Positions 1 to 11,400 of a DNA stretch of 64,000 nt are shown here, one piece after another. A program made the translations under genes and the position numbers. The notes beneath the pieces were generated by a model that ran no database searches, was not told the origin of the DNA, and was given only the letters and a program-made list of their open reading frames with translations. Within the stretch, counting starts at the first letter, position 1. Every line of letters starts with the position of its first letter. The stretch is from Mesorhizobium sp. ES1-1. Lineage in GTDB: Bacteria; Pseudomonadota; Alphaproteobacteria; Rhizobiales; Rhizobiaceae. The DNA lies in the NCBI RefSeq assembly GCF_020164785.1, contig NZ_JAIUGX010000002.1:461264-525263 (forward strand). The letters are read 5' to 3'.

Positions 1-83
1 ACGCCGGACTATCTGGTTGAGATTATTATCACCGCCGCTATTTGAGCTCTTGCTCTCCGCTATAGCTCCGGGCGTTCGGCGTT

Positions 84-109
84 CGAAAAGCCAAATCATT
101 GGCTTTTCG
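84..109. terminator. Perfect 11-bp stem-loop downstream of hutC
   Basis: An 11-bp arm (84-94) and its exact complement (99-109) flank a 4-base loop. It lies 22 bases past the hutC stop (hutC is on the minus strand), so it may end the hutFC transcript. There is no clean T-run after the stem, though the arm itself carries TTTT. A second short palindrome, CAGCCTCAGGCTG, follows at 111-123. It could also be a dispersed intergenic palindrome. Confidence 0.45.
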
Positions 110-131
110 CCAGCCTCAGGCTGGACACGCC

Positions 132-872
132 TCACCCCTGCGACGGTCTGAACCTTGCCACCAGAGTGTGGCTTTCGGCGGCGTAGGTAAAGCGGACATG
201 GGTGACCGGGCGTTCCGCGCCCCAGGTGCGGCGCTCGACCACAAGGCATGGCGCGCCGAGCTCGATATCGAGCGCCTGGGCTGTCCGGCTGTCCGCCGCC
301 ACCGCACGGATGCGGTGCTCGGCCTCGCTCCACGGCACGCGGCCGATCAGCCATGGGCCGGGCGCGATGTCGAGAAACTCTTCGCCGGCCGCTTCTGGGA
401 CCGCGGCCAGGTTGATCAGGCGCTGTTCGTGCGCGAAGGGCCGTTCGCCGGCGAAATGCCGACATTCCAGCGTCAACACCGGCCCGGCCTGTCCGAGTTC
501 GAGCAGGGATAGGTCCGCGCCGTTGCTGCGCCGTCTGTGCCGGGCCACGCGTTCATAGCGATAGGCAAGTCCCAGGGCCTCGACCTCTACCCGGATGTCA
601 TGGATCTCGAGCACTGCGGCCTGCGATCGGGGCCGGCGGACAAAGCTGCCCGAGCGGCGTCGCCGTTCGATCAGCCCGGCCTTGGCCAGTTGCGACAGCG
701 CCTTGTTCACTGTCATGCGCGAGCAATTGTACTGCTCGGTCAGTTCGTGCTCGAACGGAACGCGATGGCCCGGCGCCCAGGCGCCCGACATGATCTTTTC
801 GCTGATGTCGGACAGAATTCGCGCGTGCAGCGAGCCAGCGACTTCCGGATCGGCAGTGGCGGCCACGCTCAT
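132..872 (-). CDS. hutC: HutC, histidine utilization repressor (GntR family)
   Basis: This 246-aa regulator has an N-terminal GntR winged-helix domain (about residues 15-75, with the SRMTVNKALSQLAKAGLIERRR recognition region) and a C-terminal UTRA-type ligand domain (about 90-240). In the HutC family, urocanate binding releases the repressor from hut operators. The ATG at 872 overlaps the hutF stop as ATGA, so hutC is the second, translationally coupled gene of a hutF-hutC operon. A TGTATATACA palindrome in the hutF/hutI gap is a good target, which implies autoregulation. The family call comes from domain layout and position inside the hut cluster. Confidence 0.93.
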   Translation of the reverse strand: MSVAATADPEVAGSLHARILSDISEKIMSGAWAPGHRVPFEHELTEQYNCSRMTVNKALSQLAKAGLIERRRRSGSFVRRPRSQAAVLEIHDIRVEVEALGLAYRYERVARHRRRSNGADLSLLELGQAGPVLTLECRHFAGERPFAHEQRLINLAAVPEAAGEEFLDIAPGPWLIGRVPWSEAEHRIRAVAADSRTAQALDIELGAPCLVVERRTWGAERPVTHVRFTYAAESHTLVARFRPSQG

Positions 873-2221
873 GCCGACAGCGCCATCATCACAGTGCGGA
901 AGCGCTCCGCGATGGCTTCGCGCCGCGCGTGCCGGCCGCCGCTGACCTGTTTCTCGCCATGCACCCAGACGCAGTCGACCTTGCTGCCATTGGCAAAGAT
1001 CCAGGCGTCGAGGATCGCGTCGCCAGTCTTGCCTGCCAGCGACGGGCTATCGGCGTCGAGCGAGATGAGGTCGGCGGCTGCACCGACGGCGATCTTCGCG
1101 GCACCGGCGCCCAGCGCGGCACTGCCACCATCGAGCGCGGCATCGAATAGCGCGCGGCCGGTCGAGCCGCCAGCCACGGCCAGCACATTGCGGGCTCGAT
1201 GCGCAAGGCGCTGCGAATATTCGAGTTGGCGCAACTCGTCGGGCAGGCCGACCAGCACATTGGAGTCCGAGCCGACACCAAAGCGGCCGCCATTCTCCCT
1301 GAACAGCCGTGCGGCGAAGGTGCCGTCGCCCAGATTGGCCTCGGTAATCGGGCACAGGCCGGCAATGGCCCCGCTCTTAGCCAAGCCGATCGTCTCGGCG
1401 TCCGTCATATGGGTGGCATGGATCAGGCACCAGCGCTGGTCGACATCGGCAGCATCCAGCAGAAATTCGACTGGGCGCGAGCCGGACCAGGCGACGCAGT
1501 CCTCGACTTCTTTCATCTGCTCGGCGACGTGGATGTGGATTGGCCCGCTTGGCGCCAAGGCAGCCACCTGCGCCAACTCCTCCGGCGTCACGGCCCGCAG
1601 ACTGTGCGGGGCCACGCCGACCACGGCTTGATTCAATGCGCGAAGCGATTCGCCACACTTCTCAACAAGGCGTGAGAACCGACTCAAATTGTTGAGGAAC
1701 CGCCGCTGGCCGCCATTCGGTTCGGCACCGCCGAAGGAGGAGTGCGCGTAGAACACCGGCAGCAGCGTCAGGCCGATACCCGTTTCGCTGGCCGCGGCCG
1801 CGATCCGTTCGGCCATCTCGGCCAGATTGGCGTAGGGTTGGCCATCACGGTCGTGGTGCAGATAGTGAAACTCGCCGACGCGCGAAAAGCCCGCCTCCAG
1901 CATTTCGACGTAGAGCTGCGCGGCAACCGCTTCGACCTGATCCGGCGTCATCGACAACGCGAAGCGATACATCACCTCGCGCCAGCTCCAGAAACTGTCG
2001 GCGGAAGGCCCGCGCAGTTCCGCAAGGCCCGCCATGCCGCGCTGGAAGGCATGGCTGTGCAAATTCGGCATGCCGGGCAGCAGGATGGAATGTCGCTCGT
2101 CGCCGGGCAGGGCGGTGGTGCGGGGCTGGACGTTGGTGATGCGGCCATCGGTGAAGGCGATCCGCACATTGGCGCTCCAGCCGTCGGGAAGCAGTGCCTG
2201 TTCAGCGAAAATATCGGCCAC
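869..2221 (-). CDS. hutF: HutF, formimidoylglutamate deiminase
   Basis: The enzyme hydrolyses N-formimino-L-glutamate to N-formyl-L-glutamate and ammonia. It is an amidohydrolase: metal-ligand HSH in the LHSHAFQRG region, a later HVAEQ strand, HATHM, and the GVGSDSNV segment are all visible. I place the start at the GTG at 2221 because a strong GGAGGG lies 4 bases upstream and the 450-aa product matches the usual family length; a longer reading from 2383 would run across the divergent hutI promoter. The stop overlaps the hutC start by 4 bases. HutF together with HutG gives the five-step route to glutamate plus formate. Confidence 0.95.
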   Translation of the reverse strand: MADIFAEQALLPDGWSANVRIAFTDGRITNVQPRTTALPGDERHSILLPGMPNLHSHAFQRGMAGLAELRGPSADSFWSWREVMYRFALSMTPDQVEAVAAQLYVEMLEAGFSRVGEFHYLHHDRDGQPYANLAEMAERIAAAASETGIGLTLLPVFYAHSSFGGAEPNGGQRRFLNNLSRFSRLVEKCGESLRALNQAVVGVAPHSLRAVTPEELAQVAALAPSGPIHIHVAEQMKEVEDCVAWSGSRPVEFLLDAADVDQRWCLIHATHMTDAETIGLAKSGAIAGLCPITEANLGDGTFAARLFRENGGRFGVGSDSNVLVGLPDELRQLEYSQRLAHRARNVLAVAGGSTGRALFDAALDGGSAALGAGAAKIAVGAAADLISLDADSPSLAGKTGDAILDAWIFANGSKVDCVWVHGEKQVSGGRHARREAIAERFRTVMMALSA

Positions 2222-2258
2222 TATCCCTCCGTGTCTGGTCTCTTGCTCATGACGGCGC

Positions 2259-2286
2259 TTGCAGCGTGCCTTAATATGTATATACA
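2259..2286 (+). promoter_or_regulatory. Possible hutI promoter overlapping the HutC site
   Basis: TTGCAG (2259-2264) and TATACA (2281-2286) are separated by 16 bases and sit 31 bases upstream of the hutI ATG. The -10-like element is inside the HutC palindrome, so bound repressor would block polymerase. This is inferred from consensus likeness only. Confidence 0.4.
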
Positions 2287-2288
2287 TA
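2275..2288. promoter_or_regulatory. HutC operator palindrome
   Basis: TATGTATATACATA is a perfect 14-bp palindrome in the 95-bp gap between divergent hutF and hutI. Its core TGTATATACA fits the TGTA-N2-TACA pattern known for HutC operators. One site here could control both arms of the cluster. It is the only such palindrome I noticed in the hut region. Confidence 0.8.
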
Positions 2289-2316
2289 ATAATTGCCGAT
2301 TGAAACGGAAAAGACG

Positions 2317-3549
2317 ATGGCCGCAGAGAGCACAAGCCGGGCAGGGGATCTTCGTCTATGGCGAAATGCGCGCCTTGCGACATTCGCCGAGCGGTCCACC
2401 GGGCTTGGTATGGTCGAACATGGCGCGGTGGCCGTCCGCGACGGGCGCATTGTCTTTGCCGGCGCCGAGTCGGAGCTGCCTTCGGCTCTTGCCCGAGGCG
2501 AGACGATCGATTGCGAGGGCCGCTGGATCACGCCCGGACTGATCGACTGCCACACACATCTGGTCCATGCCGGCAACCGTGCCAACGAGTTCGAGATGCG
2601 ACTGGCGGGCGCAAGCTATGAAGAAGTCGCCCGGGCCGGCGGCGGCATCGTCTCCTCAGTCAAGTCGCTTCGCGCCGCCAGCGAGGACGAATTGGTGGTT
2701 CAATCGCTGCCGCGCCTCGACGCGCTGATCCGTGAAGGCGTCACCACGGTGGAAGTGAAGTCGGGCTATGGGCTCGACCTCGAAAACGAGAAGAAGTCGC
2801 TGCGGGCCGCACGGCGGCTGGGCGATGAGCGCCCGGTGACGATCCGTACCACCTTCCTGGGCGCCCATGCGCTGCCGCCTGAAGCCAAGGGGGACAAGGA
2901 TGCATTCATCAACCTGGTCGCCCGGGAGATACTCCCGGCCATCGCGGCCGAAGGACTGGCCGACGCCGTCGACGGCTTTTGCGAGGGCTTGGCCTTCTCG
3001 CCCGCTCAGATCGCGCATGTCTTCGACGCCGCCAAGGCTGCCGGCCTGCCAGTCAAGCTTCATGCCGACCAATTGTCGAACCTCCACGGCGCGGAACTTG
3101 CCGCCCGCCATGGCGCGCTGTCGGCCGATCATCTTGAATATACCGACGAGGCGGGCGCTGCCGCAATGGCCAGGGCAGGAACCGTGGCGACGATCCTGCC
3201 CGGCGCCTATTACTTCATTCGCGAGACGAGGAAGCCGCCGATCGACCTCTTTCGCCAGCATGGCGTGAAGATGGCCCTCGCCACCGACAACAATCCCGGC
3301 ACCTCGCCGCTAACCTCGCTGCTTCTCACCATGAATATGGCGGCGACCTTGTTCGGCTTGACCATCGATGAATGCCTTGCCGGCGTTACCCGCGAAGCCG
3401 CGCGCGCGCTCGGCATGCTGGCGCAAACCGGCACGCTGGAAGCGGGGAAATCCGCCGACCTTGCAATCTGGGACATCGAGCGCCCGGCCGAGCTCGTCTA
3501 CCGCATGGGCTTCAACCCGTTGCACGCCCGCATCTGGAGAGGACAATGA
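2317..3549 (+). CDS. hutI: HutI, imidazolonepropionase
   Basis: This enzyme hydrolyses 4-imidazolone-5-propanoate to N-formimino-L-glutamate, step 3 of histidine degradation. It is a 410-aa metal-dependent amidohydrolase, with the metal-binding [12 protein letters not shown] loop near residue 80, KSGYGLDL, the KLHADQLS strand and [14 protein letters not shown] at 2293 in frame would add 8 residues, but the ATG at 2317 lies after a GGAAAAG sequence and leaves the operator upstream. The stop overlaps the hutH start as ATGA, consistent with one hutIHGUD transcript. Confidence 0.96.
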   Translation: MAAESTSRAGDLRLWRNARLATFAERSTGLGMVEHGAVAVRDGRIVFAGAESELPSALARGETIDCEGRWITPGLIDCHTHLVHAGNRANEFEMRLAGASYEEVARAGGGIVSSVKSLRAASEDELVVQSLPRLDALIREGVTTVEVKSGYGLDLENEKKSLRAARRLGDERPVTIRTTFLGAHALPPEAKGDKDAFINLVAREILPAIAAEGLADAVDGFCEGLAFSPAQIAHVFDAAKAAGLPVKLHADQLSNLHGAELAARHGALSADHLEYTDEAGAAAMARAGTVATILPGAYYFIRETRKPPIDLFRQHGVKMALATDNNPGTSPLTSLLLTMNMAATLFGLTIDECLAGVTREAARALGMLAQTGTLEAGKSADLAIWDIERPAELVYRMGFNPLHARIWRGQ

Positions 3550-5090
3550 CCGAACTGACCCTGAAGCCCGGCAACGCGACGCTCGCGGATTGGCGCGCCA
3601 TCTATCGGGGCGCCGTGCCCAGGCTGGACGATGCCTGCCGGCGAAAAATCAAGGCGAGTGCGGAGGCGGTCGCGCGGATCGTTGCCAAGGGTGAGCCGGT
3701 CTATGGCATCAATACCGGCTTTGGCAAATTGGCCAGCGTCCGCATCCCGGCCGAGGATCTGGAGACACTGCAACGCAACATCGTCTTGTCGCACGCCGCC
3801 GGTGTTGGCGAGCCGATGCCGGTCGGCGTCTGCAGGCTGATGATGGCGCTGAAGCTTGCGAGCCTTGCGCAGGGCGCGTCCGGCGTCAGGCCGCAGACCG
3901 TCGAGCTGCTGGAAGCCATGCTGGCCAACGACGTCATCCCGGTGGTGCCGGCGCAGGGTTCGGTTGGCGCTTCGGGCGATCTGGCACCGCTGTCGCACAT
4001 GACCGCGGTGATGATCGGCGTCGGCGAATGCTTTACCCCGCATGGCCGTTTTCCGGCCAAGGTCGCCTTCGTCTCGCACGGGCTGGAGCCCGTTATACTA
4101 GGCGCCAAGGAAGGGCTGGCCCTGCTCAACGGCACGCAGTTTTCCACCGCCTATGCGCTCGCCGCCTTGTTCGACGCCGAAGTGCTTTTCCAGTCCGCCC
4201 TGGTCGCGGGCGCCTTGTCCACCGACGCGGCGAAGGGCTCCGACGCTCCGTTCGACCCCCGCATCCATCAGCTGAGAAAGCATCGCGGCCAGATCGAGAC
4301 GGCGGACGCGCTGCGCGATCTGATGGCCGGCAGCGCCATACGCGAGTCGCACCGGGTCGGCGATGAGCGCGTGCAGGATCCCTATTGCCTGCGCTGTCAG
4401 CCACAGGTCATGGGCGCGGCTCTTACTGTGCTGCGCCAAGCCGCGGATACGCTTGGCACCGAGGCCAACGGCGTCACCGACAATCCGCTGATCTTCGCCG
4501 AGGACGACACCGCTCTGTCCGGTGGCAACTTCCACGCCGAACCGGTGGCTTTCGCCGCCGACATGATCGCGCTGGCAGTCTGCGAGATCGGCTCGCTGTC
4601 GGAACGGCGCATCGCCATGCTTGTCGATCCGGCGCTGTCAGGCATGCCGGCCTTCCTGACGCCGAAGCCGGGCCTGAATTCCGGGTTCATGATCCCGCAG
4701 GTGACCGCCGCTGCGCTGGTTTCCGAGAACAAGCAGAAAGCCTATCCCGCGAGCGTCGATTCGATCCCGACCTCGGCTAACCAGGAAGACCATGTTTCGA
4801 TGGCCGCGCACGGGGCGCGCCGGCTGATCGGCATGGTCGAGAACGCAACGGCCGTCATCGGCATCGAACTGCTGGCTGCCGCGCAAGGCTGCGATTTCCA
4901 CGCCCCTCTGTCATCGAGCAATGCACTGGAGGCGGTTCGGAGGCTGGTTCGCGCCGAGGTGCCGCGTCTCGACAATGACCGGCATTTCCACCCCGACATG
5001 GAAAAGGCGATCGCCATGGTGCGCAGCGGCGCCGCCATCGAAGCCGCTCGAGCCATCACCTTGCCATCGATTTCAGGAGCTGCATCATGA
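3546..5090 (+). CDS. hutH: HutH, histidine ammonia-lyase
   Basis: HutH removes ammonia from L-histidine to give trans-urocanate, the first and committing step. The 514-aa protein has the Ala-Ser-Gly triad at residues 142-144 (in [15 protein letters not shown]) that cyclises to the MIO cofactor, at the same numbering as Pseudomonas HutH. YGINTGFG near residue 55 and the [17 protein letters not shown] segment are also typical of the family. The start at 3546 overlaps the hutI stop; the stop overlaps the hutG start. The gene looks intact. Confidence 0.97.
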   Translation: MTELTLKPGNATLADWRAIYRGAVPRLDDACRRKIKASAEAVARIVAKGEPVYGINTGFGKLASVRIPAEDLETLQRNIVLSHAAGVGEPMPVGVCRLMMALKLASLAQGASGVRPQTVELLEAMLANDVIPVVPAQGSVGASGDLAPLSHMTAVMIGVGECFTPHGRFPAKVAFVSHGLEPVILGAKEGLALLNGTQFSTAYALAALFDAEVLFQSALVAGALSTDAAKGSDAPFDPRIHQLRKHRGQIETADALRDLMAGSAIRESHRVGDERVQDPYCLRCQPQVMGAALTVLRQAADTLGTEANGVTDNPLIFAEDDTALSGGNFHAEPVAFAADMIALAVCEIGSLSERRIAMLVDPALSGMPAFLTPKPGLNSGFMIPQVTAAALVSENKQKAYPASVDSIPTSANQEDHVSMAAHGARRLIGMVENATAVIGIELLAAAQGCDFHAPLSSSNALEAVRRLVRAEVPRLDNDRHFHPDMEKAIAMVRSGAAIEAARAITLPSISGAAS

Positions 5091-5905
5091 TGGCAACACC
5101 CTGGCTTACGGTAACGCGCGGCAGCGCCCCGCTGTTGGTGTCGATCCCCCACACCGGCATCGACCTCGCCGGCCTCGAGAACCGGCTGGTGTCGCCTTGG
5201 CTCGGCCGCCGGGACTGCGACTGGTGGATCGACAAGCTCTATGATTTCGCCACCGATCTCGGTGCGACCGTGGTCCATACGGCGATCTCGCGCACCGTCA
5301 TCGACGTCAACCGGGATCCTTCTGGCGCTTCGCTCTATCCCGGGCAGACCACTACGGGCCTGTGTCCAACAGAGACCTTCGACGGCGATCCGCTCTACCG
5401 GGAAGGTGAAGAACCCGGACCTTCGGAGGTAGACGAGCGCCGTGAAAAATACTTCATGCCCTATCATGCGGCCCTGCAGGCGGAGATCGCCAGGCTGCGT
5501 AGCTTGCACCAGAAGATCGTTCTCTACGACTGCCATTCGATCCGTTCGGTGATGCCGCGTCTGTTCGAGGGCACTCTGCCGGTATTCAATCTCGGTACAA
5601 ATGACGGCAGCAGCACCGACCCGACCCTGCAGGCCTTGGTCGCCCAGATCATGGCCGAAACCGGAGAGAGCCACGTCGTCAACGGCCGCTTCAAGGGCGG
5701 CTGGATCACGCGCCATTTCGGCCAGCCTCAAAATGGCGTCCATGCGCTGCAGATGGAATTGTCGAACCGAGGTTACCTGCGCGAGCCCGAGGGCAAGGGC
5801 CAGCCCGACAACTGGCCGGTGCCCTACGATGCCGATTTCGCTGCGCCGATCCGCGCTACGCTGCGCAAAATCCTCAGCACCGCAACGTCATGGGCGCTCG
5901 GCTGA
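5087..5905 (+). CDS. hutG: HutG, N-formylglutamate deformylase
   Basis: HutG hydrolyses N-formyl-L-glutamate to L-glutamate and formate, finishing the HutF/HutG branch. The 272-aa sequence carries the likely metal-site motifs SIPHTG (about 19-24), DVNRDPSG (about 82-89) and YDCHSIRS. It belongs to the N-formylglutamate amidohydrolase family and not to the arginase-like formiminoglutamase also called HutG in other bacteria. The presence of HutF supports this. The start overlaps the hutH stop by 4 bases; 25 bases separate it from hutU. Confidence 0.94.
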   Translation: MMATPWLTVTRGSAPLLVSIPHTGIDLAGLENRLVSPWLGRRDCDWWIDKLYDFATDLGATVVHTAISRTVIDVNRDPSGASLYPGQTTTGLCPTETFDGDPLYREGEEPGPSEVDERREKYFMPYHAALQAEIARLRSLHQKIVLYDCHSIRSVMPRLFEGTLPVFNLGTNDGSSTDPTLQALVAQIMAETGESHVVNGRFKGGWITRHFGQPQNGVHALQMELSNRGYLREPEGKGQPDNWPVPYDADFAAPIRATLRKILSTATSWALG

Positions 5906-5930
5906 AATTCGATCCCTGTGGAGTGACGCC

Positions 5931-7601
5931 ATGAACAACCCCCGCCACAATATCCGTGAAGTCCGCAGCCCGCGCGGCGCGGAGATCAGCGCTCGCTCCT
6001 GGCTGACCGAAGCACCGATGCGCATGCTGATGAACAATCTGGATCCCGACGTTGCCGAAAACCCGAATGAGCTCGTCGTCTATGGCGGCATCGGCCGGGC
6101 TGCGCGCACGTGGAATGATTTTGACCGCATCGTCGCCTCGTTGAGGACGCTTGCCGATGACGAGACCTTGCTGGTGCAATCCGGCAAGCCGGTCGGCATC
6201 TTCCGCACCCATCCGGATGCCCCACGCGTGCTGATCGCCAATTCCAATCTGGTGCCGCATTGGGCGACATGGGAAAAGTTCAACGAGCTCGATAAGAAGG
6301 GTCTGATGATGTACGGCCAGATGACGGCCGGCTCGTGGATCTATATCGGCACGCAGGGCATCGTCCAAGGCACCTACGAGACGTTCGTCGAAGCCGGGCG
6401 CCAGCATTATGGCGGTAGCCTCAGGGGAAAATGGATCCTGACCGGCGGCCTCGGCGGCATGGGCGGCGCTCAGCCGCTGGCCGCCGTCATGGCCGGCGCT
6501 TGCTGCCTGGCCATCGAATGCGATCCCGACCGCATCGATTTCCGCCTGCGCACCCGCTATGTCGACGAGCGCGCCGACACGCTCGACGAGGCGCTTGAGA
6601 AGATCGAGCGCTGGACCAGGGGCGGGGAGGCGAAGTCGGTCGGCCTTGTCGGAAATACGGCCGACATCGTGCCGGAACTGGTGCGGCGCGGCGTGCGCCC
6701 CGACATGGTGACGGACCAGACCTCGGCTCATGATCCGCTGAATGGCTATCTGCCCAAGGGATGGTCGCTGGCGGAATGGCGCGAAAAGCGAACGTCCGAC
6801 CCGAAAGCCGTCGAGAAGGCCGCCCGCGCTTCGATGCGCGATCATGTCGAGGCGATGGTGGCGTTCTGGAACGCCGGCGTGCCGACGCTCGACTATGGCA
6901 ACAACATCCGGCAGGTGGCCAAGGAGGAAGGCTTCGAGAATGCCTTCGCCTTCCCGGGCTTCGTGCCGGCCTATATCCGTCCGCTATTTTGCCGCGGCAT
7001 CGGTCCGTTCCGCTGGGCGGCTCTCTCAGGCGATCCCGAAGACATCTACAACACCGACGCCAAGGTGCGCGAACTCACGCCCGGCAACACCCACCTGCAC
7101 AATTGGCTGGACATGGCGCGCGAACGCATTGCCTTCCAGGGTCTGCCGGCGCGCATCTGCTGGGTTGGCCTCGGCGACAGGCATAGGCTTGGCCTCGCCT
7201 TCAACGAGATGGTCGCCAAGGGCGAGCTCAAGGCGCCTGTCGTCATCGGCCGCGATCATCTCGATTCCGGCTCCGTGGCGTCGCCCAATCGTGAAACCGA
7301 ATCCATGAAGGACGGCTCGGACGCCGTTTCGGATTGGCCGTTGCTCAACGCGTTGCTCAACACCGCATCGGGTGCGACATGGGTGTCCCTGCATCACGGT
7401 GGCGGCGTCGGGATGGGGTTCTCGCAGCATGCCGGCATGGTCATCGTGGCCGACGGTACGCCCGAAGCGGCCAGGCGACTGGAACGGGTCTTGTGGAACG
7501 ATCCGGCGACCGGCGTCATGCGCCATGCCGATGCCGGCTACGACATCGCCGTCGAGTGCGCCAAGGAGCATCAGCTCAACTTGCCCGGCATTCTCGGCTG
7601 A
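5931..7601 (+). CDS. hutU: HutU, urocanate hydratase
   Basis: Urocanase adds water to urocanate to form imidazolonepropionate, using tightly bound NAD+ as an electrophile. The 556-aa product is the normal size. Visible family features are [12 protein letters not shown] near the N-terminus, the glycine-rich [16 protein letters not shown]-binding segment (about residues 172-184) and the C-terminal [15 protein letters not shown] block. The ATG at 5931 follows a GTGGAG sequence. It lies between hutG and hutD in the same operon. Confidence 0.97.
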   Translation: MNNPRHNIREVRSPRGAEISARSWLTEAPMRMLMNNLDPDVAENPNELVVYGGIGRAARTWNDFDRIVASLRTLADDETLLVQSGKPVGIFRTHPDAPRVLIANSNLVPHWATWEKFNELDKKGLMMYGQMTAGSWIYIGTQGIVQGTYETFVEAGRQHYGGSLRGKWILTGGLGGMGGAQPLAAVMAGACCLAIECDPDRIDFRLRTRYVDERADTLDEALEKIERWTRGGEAKSVGLVGNTADIVPELVRRGVRPDMVTDQTSAHDPLNGYLPKGWSLAEWREKRTSDPKAVEKAARASMRDHVEAMVAFWNAGVPTLDYGNNIRQVAKEEGFENAFAFPGFVPAYIRPLFCRGIGPFRWAALSGDPEDIYNTDAKVRELTPGNTHLHNWLDMARERIAFQGLPARICWVGLGDRHRLGLAFNEMVAKGELKAPVVIGRDHLDSGSVASPNRETESMKDGSDAVSDWPLLNALLNTASGATWVSLHHGGGVGMGFSQHAGMVIVADGTPEAARRLERVLWNDPATGVMRHADAGYDIAVECAKEHQLNLPGILG

Positions 7602-7605
7602 GCCG

Positions 7606-8193
7606 ATGCGCATCCTGCGGACAGCCGGCCACCGTTCGATGCCTTGGAAAAACGGCGGCGGGGTCACGACGGAAATCATTGTCTCGCCCGCCGGCGCCGG
7701 ACTTGACCATTTCGACTGGCGCGTATCGATGGCGCGCGTCGAGGCTAGCGGCCCGTTCTCGCAATTCTCCGGCATCGACCGCACGCTTGCCGTGCTCGAA
7801 GGGAAGGGCATCGTCCTCGAAATCGCCGGCCGTCCGCCGATGACGGTGGACCTGACGACCCCTCCGCTGTCCTTCCCGGCCGACGTGCCGACGGCGGCGA
7901 CGCTGATTGACGGGCCAATCGCCGACCTCAATGTGATGAGCCGGCGCGGGAGGGTGACGCATTCCGTCGAGCGCATCGCGGTGACGACGCCAGCGCGAAT
8001 CAGGACAGAGACCGCAACAACCCTCGTGCTATGCGTAAGTGGCGGCGTCATCATCGCCGGCGCCGAGCCGATCAGCCTCGGGCCGCTAGACGCGCTTCTG
8101 ACAGCGCCTGATATTGACGGTCTGTCTATCCAGCCTACCCGGCGAACGGTCCTGTTCGTGGTCCGGATCGACGCCGTTCCCGGCAACGATTAA
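7606..8193 (+). CDS. hutD: HutD family protein
   Basis: This 195-aa cupin-fold protein begins only 4 bases after the hutU stop and is the last gene of the operon. The N-terminal SMPWKNGGGVTTEI signature is characteristic of HutD/Ves proteins. The biochemical role is not established; genetic work on Pseudomonas HutD suggested that it limits over-activity of the hut genes. No histidine or urocanate transporter gene follows, so uptake must be encoded elsewhere. Confidence 0.88.
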   Translation: MRILRTAGHRSMPWKNGGGVTTEIIVSPAGAGLDHFDWRVSMARVEASGPFSQFSGIDRTLAVLEGKGIVLEIAGRPPMTVDLTTPPLSFPADVPTAATLIDGPIADLNVMSRRGRVTHSVERIAVTTPARIRTETATTLVLCVSGGVIIAGAEPISLGPLDALLTAPDIDGLSIQPTRRTVLFVVRIDAVPGND

Positions 8194-8457
8194 CGCTTGT
8201 TTCCAAACATGATCGCGGTACCTTCGGATTGTGGCGTAAGCTGCTGACTGGAATCACGAAAAGGTCTGAATCCGCTTCTTGATCTGTCTTGACTGAAAGC
8301 GGGGCGGGGTCTTGAGTTTCTTGCGATGGATGACGCCCTGTCGTGATGCGCAACCCAACCTGCGGCAATTGGGTTGTGCAACCAATTGCATTTTAATCGG
8401 TTTTAGGGCCATTGCCGTGGCGACGACGCCGCTCTGTGTCCGCATACGGAATTTTCA
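8194..8457. other. hutD-ndvB intergenic region
   Basis: This 264-bp gap separates two unrelated functional units, so it should hold the hut terminator and the ndvB promoter. Short out-of-phase repeats of TTGGGTTG/TTGCATTT type occur near 8366-8395, and an AT-richer stretch lies around 8385-8405. I could not assign a convincing -35/-10 pair or a stable hairpin. Confidence 0.4.
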
Positions 8458-11400
8458 ATGAATATCCAGACGAATCCTGCCCAGATCGAGAAGACGAGCG
8501 CGAGCTTTCCGGCGATAACCGAAGAACCCATCCGATCCAATTTCCTCCCAGAGGAACGTCTGCGGGCGCTGGGCGAGAGCCTCGCGAAAGGTGACCTGAC
8601 GGATCTGTTCGGCCTGACGCCCTTCGATTTCCAGGCCCGTATCCGCGACAGCGCCAAGAAAATCCTGGAAGTCTATCGTTCGACTAATGCCGCGCAGGCC
8701 AGAGGTGAGACCATAACCCCGGCGGCGCAATGGCTGCTCGACAACAACTATCTGGTCGAGGAAACCATTTTCCAGGTCAAGCGCGACCTGCCGCGCCGCT
8801 TCTATCGCCAACTGCCGGGATTGAAACTCCCCAATGGCGGCAACGTGCCGCGTGCGCTGGCGTTGGCCTGGACCTATGTGGCGCATTCGGACAGTTCCGT
8901 TTCGGCGACCATGTTCAAGGCCATCGTGCAGGGCTTCCAGTCGGTCGAGCCACTGAGGATCGGTGAACTCTGGGCGCTGCCGTCGCTGTTGCGCTTCGTG
9001 CTCATCGAAAATCTCCGCCGGCTGGCGGTCAGGGTCAACCGCACGCGTCAGATGCGCCAGATCGCCAATGAGGTGGCTGACAAGGTGCTGGCGACCGACG
9101 ACAGCCCGGACCGGCAGGCGATCCTGTCGAACTTCAGTGCCCACGCGCACGACACCACTTTCGCTACCCAATTGCTCTACCGTTTGCGTGACGGGTCGCA
9201 GAATGCCGGCAGGGCCTTGGAGTGGCTGGAAGGCGAGCTTGAGAAGACCGGCACGGATGCCGAGGAAATCATCATTGCCGAACACCACACGCTGTCCAGC
9301 GGCAATGTGACGACCGGCAACATCATCCGCGGGCTGCGTCTGATCAACGACGTCGACTGGACCGTCTGGTTCGAAGACGTCAGCCGCATCGATACCGTGC
9401 TGCGCGGGCGAACCGATTTCGCCGCGCTCGATTTCTTTTCGCGCGATCAATACCGCACCGCGATCGAGGAACTGGCCCGCCGCTCGAATCTTTCGGAATA
9501 CCGTGTCGCCGAGAAGGCGATCGAACTGGCCGGCCACACGGCCGAGGAGGGCGTGGCGGATCCCGCTGAGGCAGGCGACGTCCCAGTTTCGACCGCGCAC
9601 ACGGATGTCGGCTTTTATCTTGTCGGCCCGCGCCGGCTCGAGTTGGAAAAGACGATCGGCTATCGACCGACCGTCAGCCAGAGGCTGAAGCGCGCCTTCA
9701 CCAAGACCGGATGGCTTGGCATTGTCGTGCCGGTGTTTGCCCTCACGGTCCTGCTTCTCGTCCTGTCCGGCAATGCGCTCGCCCATCTAGGCCTGTCGGT
9801 GACCTCGATCGTGCTCATGCTCGCGCTGTTCGCCGTCCCTGCCAGCGAGGGCGCCCTTGCGTTCTTCAACACTGTGGTCTCGTTGTTCCTGAAACCGACA
9901 CGCCTGATCGGTTATGACTACAGGCACGGCGTGCCGCCGGAGGCGCGCACCCTTGTCGTGGTGCCGTCGCTGATCGGCTCGCGCGACGACGTCGAGGAGA
10001 GCATTCGCAACATCGAAGTGCACTACCTTGCCAATCTGGCCGACGAGATTTATTTCGCGCTGCTCTCGGACTGGCCCGACAGCAAGACCGAGATCGATGT
10101 CGCGGATACCGAGATCCTCGGATTCGCTCGCGCCGAGATAGACCGTCTCAATGCCCGTTATCCCTCGGAGGGCGCGCCCCGCTTCTACATCCTTCATCGC
10201 CGCCGTCTCTTCAATGCCGCAGAGGGCGCCTGGATGGGCTGGGAGCGCAAGCGCGGCAAACTGCACGAACTCGACCTTCTGCTGCGCGGCGATAGCGACA
10301 CCACCTTCCTACCGCTTGGCGTGCCGCTTCCGGAAAATGTCGTCCATGTGATGACCCTGGACGCCGACACCCGCACCACCCGCGACGCAGTGGCAAGTCT
10401 CGTCGGCAAGCTCTGCCATCCGCTCAACCGCCCGCATTTCGATGCCGCCAAGCGCGTCGTCACGGCTGGCTACGCGATCCTGCAGCCACGCATCACGGCA
10501 TCGCTGACCAGCGGTGACGAAGCATCGTTCTTCCAGCGGGTCTTCTCTGCAAATCGTGGGCTGGATCCGTACGTCTTCGCCGTGTCGGACCTCTATCAGG
10601 ACGTCTTCGGAGACGGCTCCTTTACCGGCAAGGGCCTCTACCATGTCGACGCTTTCGAGGCGGCGCTGAAGGGGCGGATCGAGGAAAATACCATCCTCAG
10701 CCATGATCTGCTCGAAGGCGCCCTGGCGCGCTCTGCCCTGGTCACCGACGTGGAGCTGGTCGAGGACTATCCGACCCGCTACTCGGTCGACGCCTCTCGT
10801 CATCATCGCTGGGCGCGGGGCGACTGGCAGTTGCTCGGCTTCATCCTCGATCCGCGCTCCGGCGTGCCAGCATTGTCGCGCTGGAAGATGGTCGACAATC
10901 TGCGCCGCTCGCTGACACCGATCTTCTGGGTGTTGGCCGCGATCGCCGGCTGGACCCTGCTACCTTTCACGCAGGCCGCGCAGTGGCAGGCGCTGCTGAT
11001 CCTTAGCCTGTTCATGGCGCCGACATTCAACATCGTCAACGCCATCCTGCCCAAGAGCGGCGACCAGACGGCGCGGGGGCATTTCTCGGCGCTGGCACGC
11101 GACGTTGCCTTCGGCACCGCGATGGTGGCGCTGAAGATCCTGCTGATGGCGCACAACGCCTGGATGATGGGCGACGCCATCGTTCGCACGCTCTACCGGC
11201 TATTCGTCAGCCGCCAGAACCTCTTGGAATGGCGCACTGCCTCGCAGGCGCACAAGAGCGGCGACAACGATCTCGCCTCCTATTACGGCATGATGTATGG
11301 CGCCGTGATCATCGGTTTCGTTGGTCTCGCCGTTCCGGTTCTGGCCGATTCTACTGGCGCGTTCGTCGCTTTCTTCTTCGCGCTGTTCTGGATCGCGTCG

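Noticed and set aside
8455..9786. Minus-strand open frame of 443 codons opposite the ndvB start
   Set aside because: Shadow of the ndvB coding strand; no motifs and it would block the ndvB ribosome site.
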